DNA of 64,000 nt from positions 726,019 through 790,018 of the forward strand of contig NZ_LT854640.1 of assembly GCF_900184255.1 (NCBI RefSeq), in the 5' to 3' direction. A program made the position numbers and the translations under genes. Within the stretch, counting starts at the first letter, position 1. Every line of letters starts with the position of its first letter. The notes under the pieces are model-generated. The model was not told the origin of the DNA. It did no database searches and was given only the letters and a program-made list of their open reading frames with translations. Positions 51,049 to 59,379 of this stretch are shown here, piece after piece. Source of the stretch: Haloimpatiens massiliensis. GTDB taxonomy: Bacteria; Bacillota; Clostridia; Clostridiales; Clostridiaceae.

Positions 51049-51309
51049 ATGGAAGTATTAAAGGTTTCAGCTAAATCAATACCAAACAAAGTAGCAGGCG
51101 CGTTAGCAGGGGTAATAAGAGAACACGGTATTGCGGAAATTCAAGCTATAGGAGCAGGTGCTATAAATCAAGCTATTAAAGCTATAGCTATAGCAAGAGG
51201 GTTTGTTGCACCAAGTGGTGTGGATCTTGTTTGTATACCAGCTTTTACAGATATCAAAATTGGAAGTGAAGAAAGAACAGCTATAAAGCTTATAGTTGAA
51301 CCAAGATAA
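51049..51309 (+). CDS. spoVS: Stage V sporulation protein S
   Basis: 86 residues, MEVLKVSAKSIPNKVAGALAG, AEIQAIGAGAINQAIKAIAIARG and LVCIPAFTDI: the very conserved SpoVS, an Alba-like nucleic-acid-binding fold needed for spore coat and engulfment progress in Bacillus. TAGGAGG lies 6-7 nt before ATG 51049. Longer upstream starts in the frame run through the rny terminator and are rejected. Strong sign of a spore former. Confidence 0.97.
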   Translation: MEVLKVSAKSIPNKVAGALAGVIREHGIAEIQAIGAGAINQAIKAIAIARGFVAPSGVDLVCIPAFTDIKIGSEERTAIKLIVEPR

Positions 51310-51341
51310 TTTAGGTTATTGTTAATGAAAATGTTTTCTTA

Positions 51342-51378
51342 GGACTTGTTTTTATAATGTTTAAAAACAAGCCCTTTT
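51342..51378 (+). terminator. Intrinsic terminator after spoVS
   Basis: CTTGTTTTT (51345-51353) pairs with AAAAACAAG (51363-51371); GG/CC extends the base, then CCCTTTT. It closes the conserved core region before the accessory genes. Confidence 0.8.
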
Positions 51379-51443
51379 AATTTAATAGAAAATGTATTAA
51401 AATCTTATAGAGTGCTATTTATACATTTTGAAAGGAGAACAAT

Positions 51444-52313
51444 ATGAATTTGAATTTTAAAGAAATGCTCAAACTAACTAGACCAAAACAATGGATAAAG
51501 AATTCATTTGTGTTTGCAGCTATAGTTTTCTCTGGTAATTTCTTAAATATGGACTTGCTGAAGAAAAACCTAACGACTTTTGTAATATTTTGTTTAACAT
51601 CATCTTGTATCTATGTATTAAATGACATTATAGATATAGAAAAAGATAAATGTCACCCTGAAAAGAAAAATAGACCTTTAGCTAGTGGAAAGGTAACTAA
51701 GACTCAAGGTATAATATTAGATATTTTATTATTGGCGGGGGTAATTGTCTTAGGGATAAATGTAGATTATAAAATATTCATAATAAGTTTATCTTATATA
51801 ATTTTAAACATATTATATACATTTAAACTAAAGAATATAGTAATAATTGATGTTATGGTAATTACATTAGGCTTTGTTTTAAGAGTAGAAAGCGGTAGCG
51901 TAGCTACTAATGTAATTTTATCGCCATGGCTTATTTTATGTACTATTTTACTATCTTTATTTTTAGCCCTAAATAAAAGGAAGAGTGAAATAAAAATGCT
52001 AAAAGATAGTAGTTCAAAACATAGGGCAATCCTAAAAGATTATTCTATAGAATTTATTGATAATATGCTTAGCATAATAACACCATCTATTTTCATTGCT
52101 TACTGCTTATATACATTTAATTCTGTACAGAGTAGAACAATGATGATTACTATAGCCTTTGTTTTATATGGAGTATTTAGATATCAATATCTTATGGAAA
52201 AAGCTAATATAGGATCAAAACCAGAAGATGTATTTACAAAAGACATGCCGTTTTTAGTAAATATATTATTATGGGGAATCAGTATACTTACAATAATATA
52301 TTTTAAGTTATAA
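51444..52313 (+). CDS. UbiA-family prenyltransferase, decaprenyl-phosphate phosphoribosyltransferase-like
   Basis: 289-residue membrane protein with about eight helices. It starts LKLTRPKQWIKNSFVFAAIVFSG, the pattern of DPPR synthase-like UbiA enzymes, and carries the first Asp-rich motif NDIIDIEKDK (N60, D61, D64, D68) with RPLASGK after it. The second motif is in the YTFKLKNIVIIDVMVI segment near 128-143. Such enzymes move phosphoribose from PRPP to polyprenyl phosphate, the entry to lipid-linked pentose donors. AAAGGAG precedes the ATG. It is followed by a GT39-like transferase and a small SMR protein, suggesting one pathway. Substrate not proven. Confidence 0.75.
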   Translation: MNLNFKEMLKLTRPKQWIKNSFVFAAIVFSGNFLNMDLLKKNLTTFVIFCLTSSCIYVLNDIIDIEKDKCHPEKKNRPLASGKVTKTQGIILDILLLAGVIVLGINVDYKIFIISLSYIILNILYTFKLKNIVIIDVMVITLGFVLRVESGSVATNVILSPWLILCTILLSLFLALNKRKSEIKMLKDSSSKHRAILKDYSIEFIDNMLSIITPSIFIAYCLYTFNSVQSRTMMITIAFVLYGVFRYQYLMEKANIGSKPEDVFTKDMPFLVNILLWGISILTIIYFKL

Positions 52314-52355
52314 AGTAAGTAAAAGAATTACAGAAAAATTATGAGGAGTTATGTT

Positions 52356-53615
52356 ATGTTAGAAAAAAACTATAAGAAAAATTATTATTTTGCAATAGGG
52401 ATATTTTTAATTATTAATATATTATGGATATGTAAAATTAATACTCAACCTTTTTCAGATTTTCAATATTATCATGAACTAGCAATCCAAATAGCTCATG
52501 GAGGGATTTGGGGAGATACCTATACTTCTGTAGGCTATCCAATATTTTTAGCTGCTTTTTATAAGGTATTTGGAGCTAATATATTTGTTGGTAAAATAGT
52601 AAATTTAGTATTAAGTCTATTATCAATAATTTTATTTAAAAAAATATTGGATTTTACCTCTATGGGAGAGAAGAATAAATTTATAATTTTTATATTATTT
52701 GCTTTCTTTCCAAGTACAATATTCTACAATACTATTTTAGGAAGTGAAATACTATTTACATTTTTAATGTTACTGATAACATATTTATTTTTTAAAGAAA
52801 ATTTCAAATTTAAGTATATTTATATAGGTATACTAGTAGGAATAAACACAATGGTTAAACCTTTTTTCATTGTATATTTCTTTGCTATATTTTTATATAA
52901 GATAATATTTAAAGAAAATATATTAAAAACTATAAAAGATTCTCTTGTAATCCTAGTGGTTGCCCTTTTAGTTTTAGCCCCTTGGGTATACAGAAACACA
53001 AAATATAATGGAGAATTTACCTTTGTATCAAATAATGGCGGAATTGTTCTTTATATAAATAATAATTCTCAAAATAACATTGGAAGATGGATGCCTGCAA
53101 AAGAAGTAGAAAATTCTATAGTAAATAAAGAAGAATATAAAAATGCAAATATGACTACAAAAAGTAAAATGCTTAAAAAAGCAGCTAAAGAATGGATAAA
53201 GACTCATCCAAAGGAATTTACTATTTTAGGTTTTAAGAGACTAGGAAACACTTATTTTGTTGGAGATGATCTAGCTTATAGTCTTCAAGGAGTTAATATA
53301 AATGAAAGTACTAAATTTAAAATGTATTACGTTTATGGAACATTTAGAGCGACTTTTTTACTTATAGCAATATGCTATATATTATATTATAGTATCTATA
53401 TTATATTTTGCTTGATAAAGAGAAGTGTAGATAAATTAGATAAATTTACTGTATATCTTTGTATTTTGTTTTACATGTTTACCTGTGTTTATTTTGTAAC
53501 AGAAGGACAAGCTAGATATGCATTTCCTATGATATTTATTTTCTGTTACACTTTTTATAACTTCATAGTCATGGTAAAAAATAAAAGAAATTTTAAAAAG
53601 ATTAAACTTAAATAA
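52356..53615 (+). CDS. GT39-like integral membrane glycosyltransferase
   Basis: 419 residues with about ten membrane helices. Layout fits the ArnT/PMT (GT39, GT-C fold) group: a first extracellular loop with acidic FSDFQYYHELAIQIAHGG (Asp near 44), then GYPIFLAAFYKVFG, PSTIFYNTILGSEILFT and a large outer loop (~215-310). Such enzymes use polyprenyl-phosphate sugars on the outer face of the membrane. ATG 52341 precedes the AGGAG (52344-52348); ATG 52356 is 7 nt after it and is chosen. It lies 42 nt after the UbiA gene and 13 nt before the SMR gene. Acceptor unknown. Confidence 0.75.
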   Translation: MLEKNYKKNYYFAIGIFLIINILWICKINTQPFSDFQYYHELAIQIAHGGIWGDTYTSVGYPIFLAAFYKVFGANIFVGKIVNLVLSLLSIILFKKILDFTSMGEKNKFIIFILFAFFPSTIFYNTILGSEILFTFLMLLITYLFFKENFKFKYIYIGILVGINTMVKPFFIVYFFAIFLYKIIFKENILKTIKDSLVILVVALLVLAPWVYRNTKYNGEFTFVSNNGGIVLYINNNSQNNIGRWMPAKEVENSIVNKEEYKNANMTTKSKMLKKAAKEWIKTHPKEFTILGFKRLGNTYFVGDDLAYSLQGVNINESTKFKMYYVYGTFRATFLLIAICYILYYSIYIIFCLIKRSVDKLDKFTVYLCILFYMFTCVYFVTEGQARYAFPMIFIFCYTFYNFIVMVKNKRNFKKIKLK

Positions 53616-53628
53616 GGAGAAATATAAA

Positions 53629-53985
53629 ATGATAGGTCTTATATTAGTTTCTGTATTCTTAGGAGCAATTGGCCAAATACTTGTTAAAGTAGGAGCTCCT
53701 AATCTTCAACTTAACTTTTCAGGTATAAATATTTTTTATAGCATTTTAGATATTATTAAGAATCTACCTGTAATGATGGGAATTATATCTTATGGTGTTA
53801 GTTTTTTATTATGGATTAAGGTTTTAAGTAAAGTAGAACTTAGTTATGCTTATCCCATGGTAAGCTTAGGCTATGTAATAGTTATGATATTTTCTTATTT
53901 TATATTTAAAGAAAATATCACATTGCCTAGGGTATTTGGAACTGCATTAATAATTATTGGAGTAATATTTATAGCAAGAAGTTAA
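53629..53985 (+). CDS. SMR/EamA-type four-helix membrane protein (ArnE-like)
   Basis: 118 residues, four predicted helices, with the small multidrug resistance/EamA half pattern: LGAIGQILVKVGA in helix 1, then SYAYPMVSLGYVIVMIFSYFIF and ALIIIGVIFIARS. ArnE/F-type members flip polyprenyl-phosphate amino-sugars across the membrane, and the adjacent UbiA and GT39-like genes favour a flippase role here rather than drug export. The Glu typical of drug-exporting SMR helix 1 is not seen. AAGGAGA precedes the ATG. Confidence 0.7.
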   Translation: MIGLILVSVFLGAIGQILVKVGAPNLQLNFSGINIFYSILDIIKNLPVMMGIISYGVSFLLWIKVLSKVELSYAYPMVSLGYVIVMIFSYFIFKENITLPRVFGTALIIIGVIFIARS

Positions 53986-53991
53986 ATATAA

Positions 53992-54098
53992 CAATGTAAT
54001 TTGGGGTAGCATTTAGTATTAAATGAAGGTTACGTTTACATTGCTCGTTATCATTATATAAATTAAATGTTTACATTGAAGGAATAAAGTGATATATT
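53992..54098 (+). promoter_or_regulatory. Promoter region with repeated GTTTACATTG element before the aminotransferase
   Basis: GTTTACATTG occurs at 54034-54043 and again at 54069-54078, 35 nt apart; an inverted partial copy, CAATGTAA, is at 53992-53999. In the second copy TTTACA (54070-54075) serves as a -35, 17 nt from TATATT (54093-54098). The first copy has TATAAA 16 nt downstream (54057-54062). So there are either two tandem promoters or a repeated operator. Confidence 0.45.
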
Positions 54099-54176
54099 AG
54101 TATATATGAATGATAACTTTCAATTGTTAAAATATTTTGGAACAAATTGTTTGTAAAGTAACTTGGAGGGATTGAA

Positions 54177-55367
54177 ATGATTTTATCAAGAAAAGCAGAA
54201 GAAATAGCACCATCTTTGACATTAGAAATAACAGCAAAAGCAAAAAAAATGAAGGCTGACGGAATAGATGTAGTTGGATTTGGTGCTGGAGAACCAGATT
54301 TTAATACACCTGTGAATATTCAAGAAGCAGCTATTAAAGCAATTAGAGAGGGAAAAACTAAATATACTGCAACACCTGGTATTGCAGAATTAAAAGATGC
54401 TATAGTTAATAAATTCAAAAATGATAATGAGTTAACTTATGATGTATCACAAGTTATTGTTTCAACAGGAGCTAAACAATGCTTAGCTAATGTTTTTGGA
54501 GCTATATTAAACCCAGGTGATGAAGTTTTAATACCTGTACCTTATTGGGTAAGTTATCCTGAACTTGTTAAGCTTGCAGATGGTAAACCAGTATTTGTAC
54601 AAACTAAAGAAGAAAATAGTTTTAAATATACTATAGAAAACCTTGAAAAATCAGTTACAGACAAAACGAAAGCTCTTATATTAAATAGTCCTAACAATCC
54701 AACAGGAACTGTTTATAATAAAGAGGAATTACAAACTATTGCAGATTTTGCTAAAAAGCATGATTTGATAATTGTTTCTGATGAAATATATGAAAAATTA
54801 ATATATAGTAATGATAAACATGTAAGCATAGCTAGTCTATCAGAAGATGCTTATAAGAGAACAATTGTTATAAATGGTGTTTCAAAAGCTTATGCTATGA
54901 CTGGATGGAGAATAGGATATGCTGCTGGAGATAAGAAAATAATAAAGCTTATGACTAATATACAAAGTCATATGACGTCAAACCCTAATTCAATAGCTCA
55001 GCATGCATCAGTAGAAGCTCTAGTAGGTGATCAAAAAGATGTAGAAGCTATGATAGTAGAGTTTAAAAAGAGAAGAGATTTTATGGTAGAAAGAGTTAAT
55101 AAAATAAATGGTTTAAGCTGTATTAAACCAGAAGGTGCTTTCTATGTTATGGTAAACATATCAAAAATATTAGGAAAAGAAGTAGATGGAAAAGTTATTA
55201 AATCTTCTTTAGAATTTTCTAGTCTTTTATTAGAAAAAGAAAAAGTGGCAGTAGTACCAGGAGTGGCTTTTGGAGTAGATGAATTTGTAAGACTTTCATA
55301 TGCTACATCTATGGAAAATATCATTAAAGGATTAGATAGAATAGATACTTTCGTTAAAAGTCTTTAA
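54177..55367 (+). CDS. Class I pyridoxal-phosphate aminotransferase (aspartate aminotransferase type)
   Basis: 396 residues, fold type I aminotransferase of the AspB/AatA group. LSRKAEEIAPSLTLEI, GFGAGEPDFNTP, ATPGIAELKDAI, NSPNNPTGTVYNKEEL (Asn of the PLP pocket), VSDEIYEKL (Asp-Tyr) and NGVSKAYAMTGWRIGYAAG with the Schiff-base Lys near 237 and Arg near 246. The C-terminal Arg for substrate carboxylate is in EFVRLSYATS. GGAGGG precedes ATG 54177. Aspartate is the most likely substrate but related aminotransferases share these motifs. Confidence 0.88.
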   Translation: MILSRKAEEIAPSLTLEITAKAKKMKADGIDVVGFGAGEPDFNTPVNIQEAAIKAIREGKTKYTATPGIAELKDAIVNKFKNDNELTYDVSQVIVSTGAKQCLANVFGAILNPGDEVLIPVPYWVSYPELVKLADGKPVFVQTKEENSFKYTIENLEKSVTDKTKALILNSPNNPTGTVYNKEELQTIADFAKKHDLIIVSDEIYEKLIYSNDKHVSIASLSEDAYKRTIVINGVSKAYAMTGWRIGYAAGDKKIIKLMTNIQSHMTSNPNSIAQHASVEALVGDQKDVEAMIVEFKKRRDFMVERVNKINGLSCIKPEGAFYVMVNISKILGKEVDGKVIKSSLEFSSLLLEKEKVAVVPGVAFGVDEFVRLSYATSMENIIKGLDRIDTFVKSL

Positions 55368-55447
55368 AATAGTTTGAAAAATTTCACTTAATAATAAGTA
55401 TTACTAGAAGAATTTTGGCTCTAATGATTTTGGGTAGGTGATACTGT

Positions 55448-55906
55448 ATGTTTAAAGAAGTAGAAATATTTTTGCCTATAAAAGGCAAAGTATTACCATT
55501 AACTGAAGTAGAAGATTATCTTTTTAATAGAAAAATTTTGGGCGAAGGAATAGCTATAGAACCTGAAGATAATTATATATATTCACCAGTAAATGGAACA
55601 GTGGAATTAGTCTACGAAAAAAAACATGTTATTTTAATAAGCACCGAAGAAGGAATTAAAATACTAATCCACCTTGGATTAGATAGCAATAACTTTGGTG
55701 GAAAGGGAATCGCTTGTTACATAAATCCAGGGGAAAAAGTTAGTAGGGGAGATAAACTCATTTGGTTTGACAAAGAGTATTTAGCACCCCAAATTTCCTT
55801 AACTACTCCTGTTATAATTGTAAATACTGAGTTAATAAAGACCCTTGCTATAAATTATAACGCTTATAATACAGAGGATATAATTATGAAAGCAGTGGTA
55901 TATTAA
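55448..55906 (+). CDS. PTS EIIA component, glucose (Crr) type
   Basis: 152-residue single-domain EIIA-Glc: SPVNGTVELVYEKKHVILIS has the supporting His60, and GIKILIHLGLDSNNFGGKG the phosphorylated His75; VSRGDKLIWFD follows. It accepts phosphate from HPr and passes it to an EIIB(C) that is not encoded nearby. The 30 N-terminal residues are longer and less conserved than usual. GGTAGGTGAT precedes the ATG. ptsH lies 159 nt downstream. It could act on separate EIIBC permeases or regulate carbon use. Confidence 0.87.
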   Translation: MFKEVEIFLPIKGKVLPLTEVEDYLFNRKILGEGIAIEPEDNYIYSPVNGTVELVYEKKHVILISTEEGIKILIHLGLDSNNFGGKGIACYINPGEKVSRGDKLIWFDKEYLAPQISLTTPVIIVNTELIKTLAINYNAYNTEDIIMKAVVY

Positions 55907-55980
55907 TATTCTCTAGGATTCATAAGTTCTACAATTTGTAACATACAAAATTATAAATTGCCAATTCATAGGTTATATTA

Positions 55981-56009
55981 TTGTAATAATATTTCTTCTA
56001 TGATATAAT
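55981..56009 (+). promoter_or_regulatory. Probable ptsH promoter (extended -10)
   Basis: TTGTAA at 55981-55986, a 17-nt spacer and TATAAT at 56004-56009 preceded by TGA. Gives a ~50-nt leader before ATG 56066. Confidence 0.7.
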
Positions 56010-56065
56010 GAGGTAGTTATATATATATAAATAAATAACTAAATTTATACTAGGGGTGAATTTAC

Positions 56066-56326
56066 ATGGTAACTAAAGAAGTAGTAGTTAAAAGTTCAAC
56101 AGGGTTACACGCTAGACCTGCAACCTTGTTAGTAAAAAAAGCATCTTCATTTAAATCAGATGTAAGTATTGAATTTAATGGAAAAAAAGCTAATGTTAAA
56201 AGCTTAATAGGAGTTTTATCCTTAGGAGTTACAAGTGGAGCTACAGTTAAAGTAATCGTTTCTGGTGATGATGAAACTTTAGCGTTGGAAGAAATTTCTA
56301 GCTTAATAGAATCTATAGAAGAGTAA
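56066..56326 (+). CDS. ptsH: Phosphocarrier protein HPr
   Basis: 86 residues. GLHARPA holds His15, phosphorylated by Enzyme I; VKSLIGVLSLG holds Ser46, the HPr kinase target used for CcpA-dependent catabolite control. With His15 present it is HPr rather than Crh. ptsI is not adjacent, unlike in many bacteria; the gene is bounded by its own promoter and a terminator. GGGGTGA precedes ATG 56066. Confidence 0.95.
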   Translation: MVTKEVVVKSSTGLHARPATLLVKKASSFKSDVSIEFNGKKANVKSLIGVLSLGVTSGATVKVIVSGDDETLALEEISSLIESIEE

Positions 56327-56344
56327 TGATTAACTCCTAAAAAA

Positions 56345-56375
56345 GGGGCTACTGATGTTTCAGTAGCCTTATTTT
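56345..56375. terminator. Terminator between ptsH and the convergent fucosidase gene
   Basis: GGGGCTACTGA (56345-56355) pairs with TCAGTAGCCTT (56360-56370, two G-U), loop TGTT, then ATTTT. Upstream AAAAA allows function on the minus strand too, where it overlaps the fucosidase 3' end. Confidence 0.8.
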
Positions 56376-57649
56376 AGTTCTAATAAAATAACTGTATCAT
56401 TTTCATCAGGAAGTGAAGCACTTTTAAAATTCAAAAAAGCATCTTCTTTGTAATCTTCTGCATTCCATGGAGTTTCTATGGAAATTTCTGAACCATCACA
56501 CAAAAGTCTAGCTCTCTTAATATTTTCAGCTAGTCCTCTTAAATTAATTGGTCCCACACCTCTTTGTAATACATGTGCATATAGGTAACAATCATTTTGA
56601 GTATAACGACCCCATTCAGGCTTAGCATTTATACTATTAGTACATCCATATATACTTTGACCATTTTGTTTAATCCAATGTCCCACTTTTTTTAAGATAT
56701 CTATAGATTCCTGAGGAATTTCTCCTTTAGCATTTGGTCCTACATTTAATATTAGATTCCCGTTTTTACTAACACATTCTACTAAAGCTCTTATTATTTC
56801 TTTTGAAGACTTATAATTTTTATCTTGGGAACAATACCCCCAGTGATCATTTAATGTAACACAAGCTTCCCAAGGTATTAAATCACCTTTTTCATTAACT
56901 AAGGCTTCAGGAGGTACTATTTGCTCAGGAGTTGTAAAATCGCCTGCATAATCCTCAGGAATATTCTTTTTTAAATTTCCTCCCAGTCTATTGTTTATTA
57001 TTATATGAGGTTGAAGTTCTTTTACTCTCTTAATAAGTTTAGAAGCTTCCCATTTTTCCCCTGTCATATCATCATAGGAAAAATCAAACCATATAATATC
57101 TATTTTTCCATAGTTAGTCAGAAGCTCTTCTACTTGATTATGAAAATATTTTATGTATCTATTAAAGTCTATCTTTTTATTTTTAAAATCTTCATTATTT
57201 CTCATAGGGTGATGTCTGTCTTTATAAGCAGGGAAGTCTTCGTGGTGCCAATCTAAGAGAGAATAATAAAATCCTACTGCTAAACCTTCTTGTCTAAAAG
57301 CTTCCACATACTCTTTTATAAGGTCTCTTTTAGCTAGAGTATTAGTAGCTTTATAATCTGTATATTTACTGTCAAATAGACAAAATCCATCATGATGTTT
57401 TGTAGTCATAACTGCATATTTCATTCCAGCTTCTTTAGCTAATTTAGCCCATTTTCTAGGATTATAATTTACAGGATTAAATTCATAAAAAAACTTTTCA
57501 TAATCATCTATGGTAATTCTTTCATTAGATCTAACCCATTCACCTCTAGCTGGGATAGAATACAAGCCCCAGTGAATAAACATGCCAAATCGCGCATCTG
57601 TAAATGCTTTTACTTTACCATTTCTATTTTCTAAATTATAGTTGTCCAT
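56369..57649 (-). CDS. Alpha-L-fucosidase, GH29 family
   Basis: 426 residues, retaining fucosidase. ARFGMFIHWGLYSIPARGEW, TTKHHDGFCLFDS with the paired His, DLIKEYVEAFRQEGLAVGFYYSLLDWHH (~109-136) and DIIWFDFSYDD with Asp189 as likely nucleophile; NGNLILNVGPNAKGEIP follows. No signal peptide, so it acts in the cytosol on imported fucosides. It lacks the extra C-terminal modules of secreted fucosidases. The minus-strand start at 57649 has AAGGGGGG upstream. It is a single gene facing the PTS genes; no fucose catabolic genes adjoin. Confidence 0.9.
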   Translation of the reverse strand: MDNYNLENRNGKVKAFTDARFGMFIHWGLYSIPARGEWVRSNERITIDDYEKFFYEFNPVNYNPRKWAKLAKEAGMKYAVMTTKHHDGFCLFDSKYTDYKATNTLAKRDLIKEYVEAFRQEGLAVGFYYSLLDWHHEDFPAYKDRHHPMRNNEDFKNKKIDFNRYIKYFHNQVEELLTNYGKIDIIWFDFSYDDMTGEKWEASKLIKRVKELQPHIIINNRLGGNLKKNIPEDYAGDFTTPEQIVPPEALVNEKGDLIPWEACVTLNDHWGYCSQDKNYKSSKEIIRALVECVSKNGNLILNVGPNAKGEIPQESIDILKKVGHWIKQNGQSIYGCTNSINAKPEWGRYTQNDCYLYAHVLQRGVGPINLRGLAENIKRARLLCDGSEISIETPWNAEDYKEDAFLNFKSASLPDENDTVILLELK

Positions 57650-57784
57650 AAAAATACCCCCCTTGTTAGTACTTATTCAATTTTTGTATAGTGATTTCAC
57701 TTAGTTTTACCGCTTAAATACATTATACTATAATTTTACCAAGCGTAGCACTTATTAATATGCAATTGCTAATGTGAAGCCATA

Positions 57785-58305
57785 TATTAATACTGAACTT
57801 TCACACATAATTTTTATGTTCTACATTAGATTAATAAATAAGATACAAATATAATTTTAATGAATATGGTTCATTATAAATTATATTAATTGAAATCATC
57901 AATTGAGTTATTAATTCAACTTTCGCAGTTATAAAATAAAAAGATAAAATTTAAAATGAAGAATGAAGCTCTTTTAGAAACTAACTATAATTTGAAATTT
58001 ACAAGTAAGTAATAAGTAATAGCTAAGAAGTAAGAGTTAAGGATAAAACTCAAAGAGTTTTTTATAATTAATTTATAAGTAGCAGGTAATAAGTAATAGT
58101 TATGATGAAAATTTAGCTTTGCTGAATTTTTTAAAGAAACTCTTACCTTTTACCTATTAGTTCTTACCTTTTCACTCTTACTTCTTACTTTTTACCTCTT
58201 GCCTACTCTACAAATTCCTATCTTACATTCTAAATTTTAAATTAAAACCACTTATTAATCTAATGTAGAGCTTGAACTTTATGTGCAAAAGTTGAGTTAT
58301 TAATA
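57785..58305. repeat. Long imperfect palindrome without genes (MITE-like element)
   Basis: The 740-nt gap 57650-58390 has no plausible gene. Its two halves are inverted copies with indels: outer 57785-57812 against 58278-58305 (about 23 of 28 match), CTACATTAGATTAAT 57821-57835 against 58254-58268 (perfect 15 bp), a TTTAAAATG/CATTCTAAA block 57946-57968 against 58222-58243, and AAGAAGTAAGAGT 58025-58037 against 58174-58186 (perfect 13 bp). The centre holds direct repeats of GTAATAAGTAATAG (58009-58022, 58087-58100). It could be a miniature inverted-repeat transposon or a source of long hairpin RNA. Confidence 0.7.
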
Positions 58306-58390
58306 AATGTACCTTTATTCAATGCCAAAGGATAAAAAAAATCTTATAGTTAATAATATTTATATACTTTGTACGAAAGGATGGATTTAG

Positions 58391-59288
58391 TTGGAAAGAT
58401 TTTTTATAAAAGATTTACGTAAAGGAACTGAAGTTTTAGGTGAATTTATGATATTAAAAAATTTATTTAAAGAAATAGGATATATTGGAGTAATATTAGG
58501 GGATAAAACCGGAGATATAAAAGCTAAGCTTAAATATACAGGGGTTGATTTAAATGTAGGAGATGTAATTAGAGTAAAAGGGATTTCTCTAGATAATTTA
58601 TTGCAAATAGATGAATATACAAAAGTGGAACGCTTTGATCTCTATGAATTTCTCCCTTCTATAAATAGGCCTATAGAAGATATAATAAAGGAGATGACTG
58701 ATTTATCAAATGAAGAATTTAAAGATATACAGGTAAAAACACTAAATGATTACTTCTTTAAAGATAAGGATTTTGTAGATAAATTTAAGAAAGGTATAGG
58801 GGGAGTGAGCCAACATCACAACTATTTAGGGGGATTAGCAGAACACACTTTAAACTCTATGTATATAGCTAAAAATCTAAGTTATAGATATAATTTAGCT
58901 CATAAGGAAATAGCTATTTTAGGTGCTAAGCTTCACGATATAGGTAAAGTATATGAATAATTACATAGATGGTCCTTTTTCTGTTACTACACAAGGAGAT
59001 ATGGAAGGACATATTGTAATTGGAACAGGCTTATTAGAGAAAGCTTTCCAGAAAACAGATATTTATAGTGAAGAGTTTAAGATGAGAATTAAAAGCTGCA
59101 TAATACAGCATCATGGAAAAGTTGAATTTGGCTCTCCTAAAGTACCAAAAACTGAAGAAGCTTATGTGGTTCACTTTGCAGATTATGTAGATGCTATGAT
59201 GAATAAAATTCAACAAGTTAGAGAGAATACTCAATTACCTGGATGGTCTGAATTTGACAGAAGACTTGGAACTAGATTATATTTATAA
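58391..59288 (+). pseudogene. yhaM: YhaM-type HD-domain 3'-5' exoribonuclease, frameshifted
   Basis: TTG 58391 opens an N-terminal OB-fold domain (MERFFIKDLRKG ... GVILGDKTGDIKAKL) followed by the HD domain: SQHHNYLGGLAEHTLNSMYIA and GAKLHDIGKVYE, where a stop at 58958-58960 ends the frame. The rest continues directly in another frame from ~58953: NYIDGPFSVTTQGDMEGHIVIG, IIQHHGKVEFGSPKVPKTEEA and FADYVDAMMNKI, to 59288. Joined, the two give one full ~298-residue YhaM, so a single indel splits the HD domain. Real mutation or sequencing error cannot be told apart here. Confidence 0.88.
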
Positions 59289-59379
59289 TATAATTCATAA
59301 AATCGTATACCTTTATGGTATGGACATTTTTAACTATAATTAAAAAGTGATATACTTTTAAATTTAAAAATATGATATA

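Noticed and set aside
53986..54176. T-box or riboswitch before the aminotransferase
   Set aside because: No AGGGTGG T-box core, terminator or known aptamer sequence is visible; the region reads better as promoter repeats.
57005..57256. Plus-strand 83-codon frame inside the fucosidase gene
   Set aside because: It is the antisense of the conserved GH29 catalytic region.
58000..58210. CRISPR array in the AGTAATAAGTAAT/TTACTTCTTAC repeats
   Set aside because: Repeats are short, irregular, in both orientations and have no uniform spacers; no cas genes are near.
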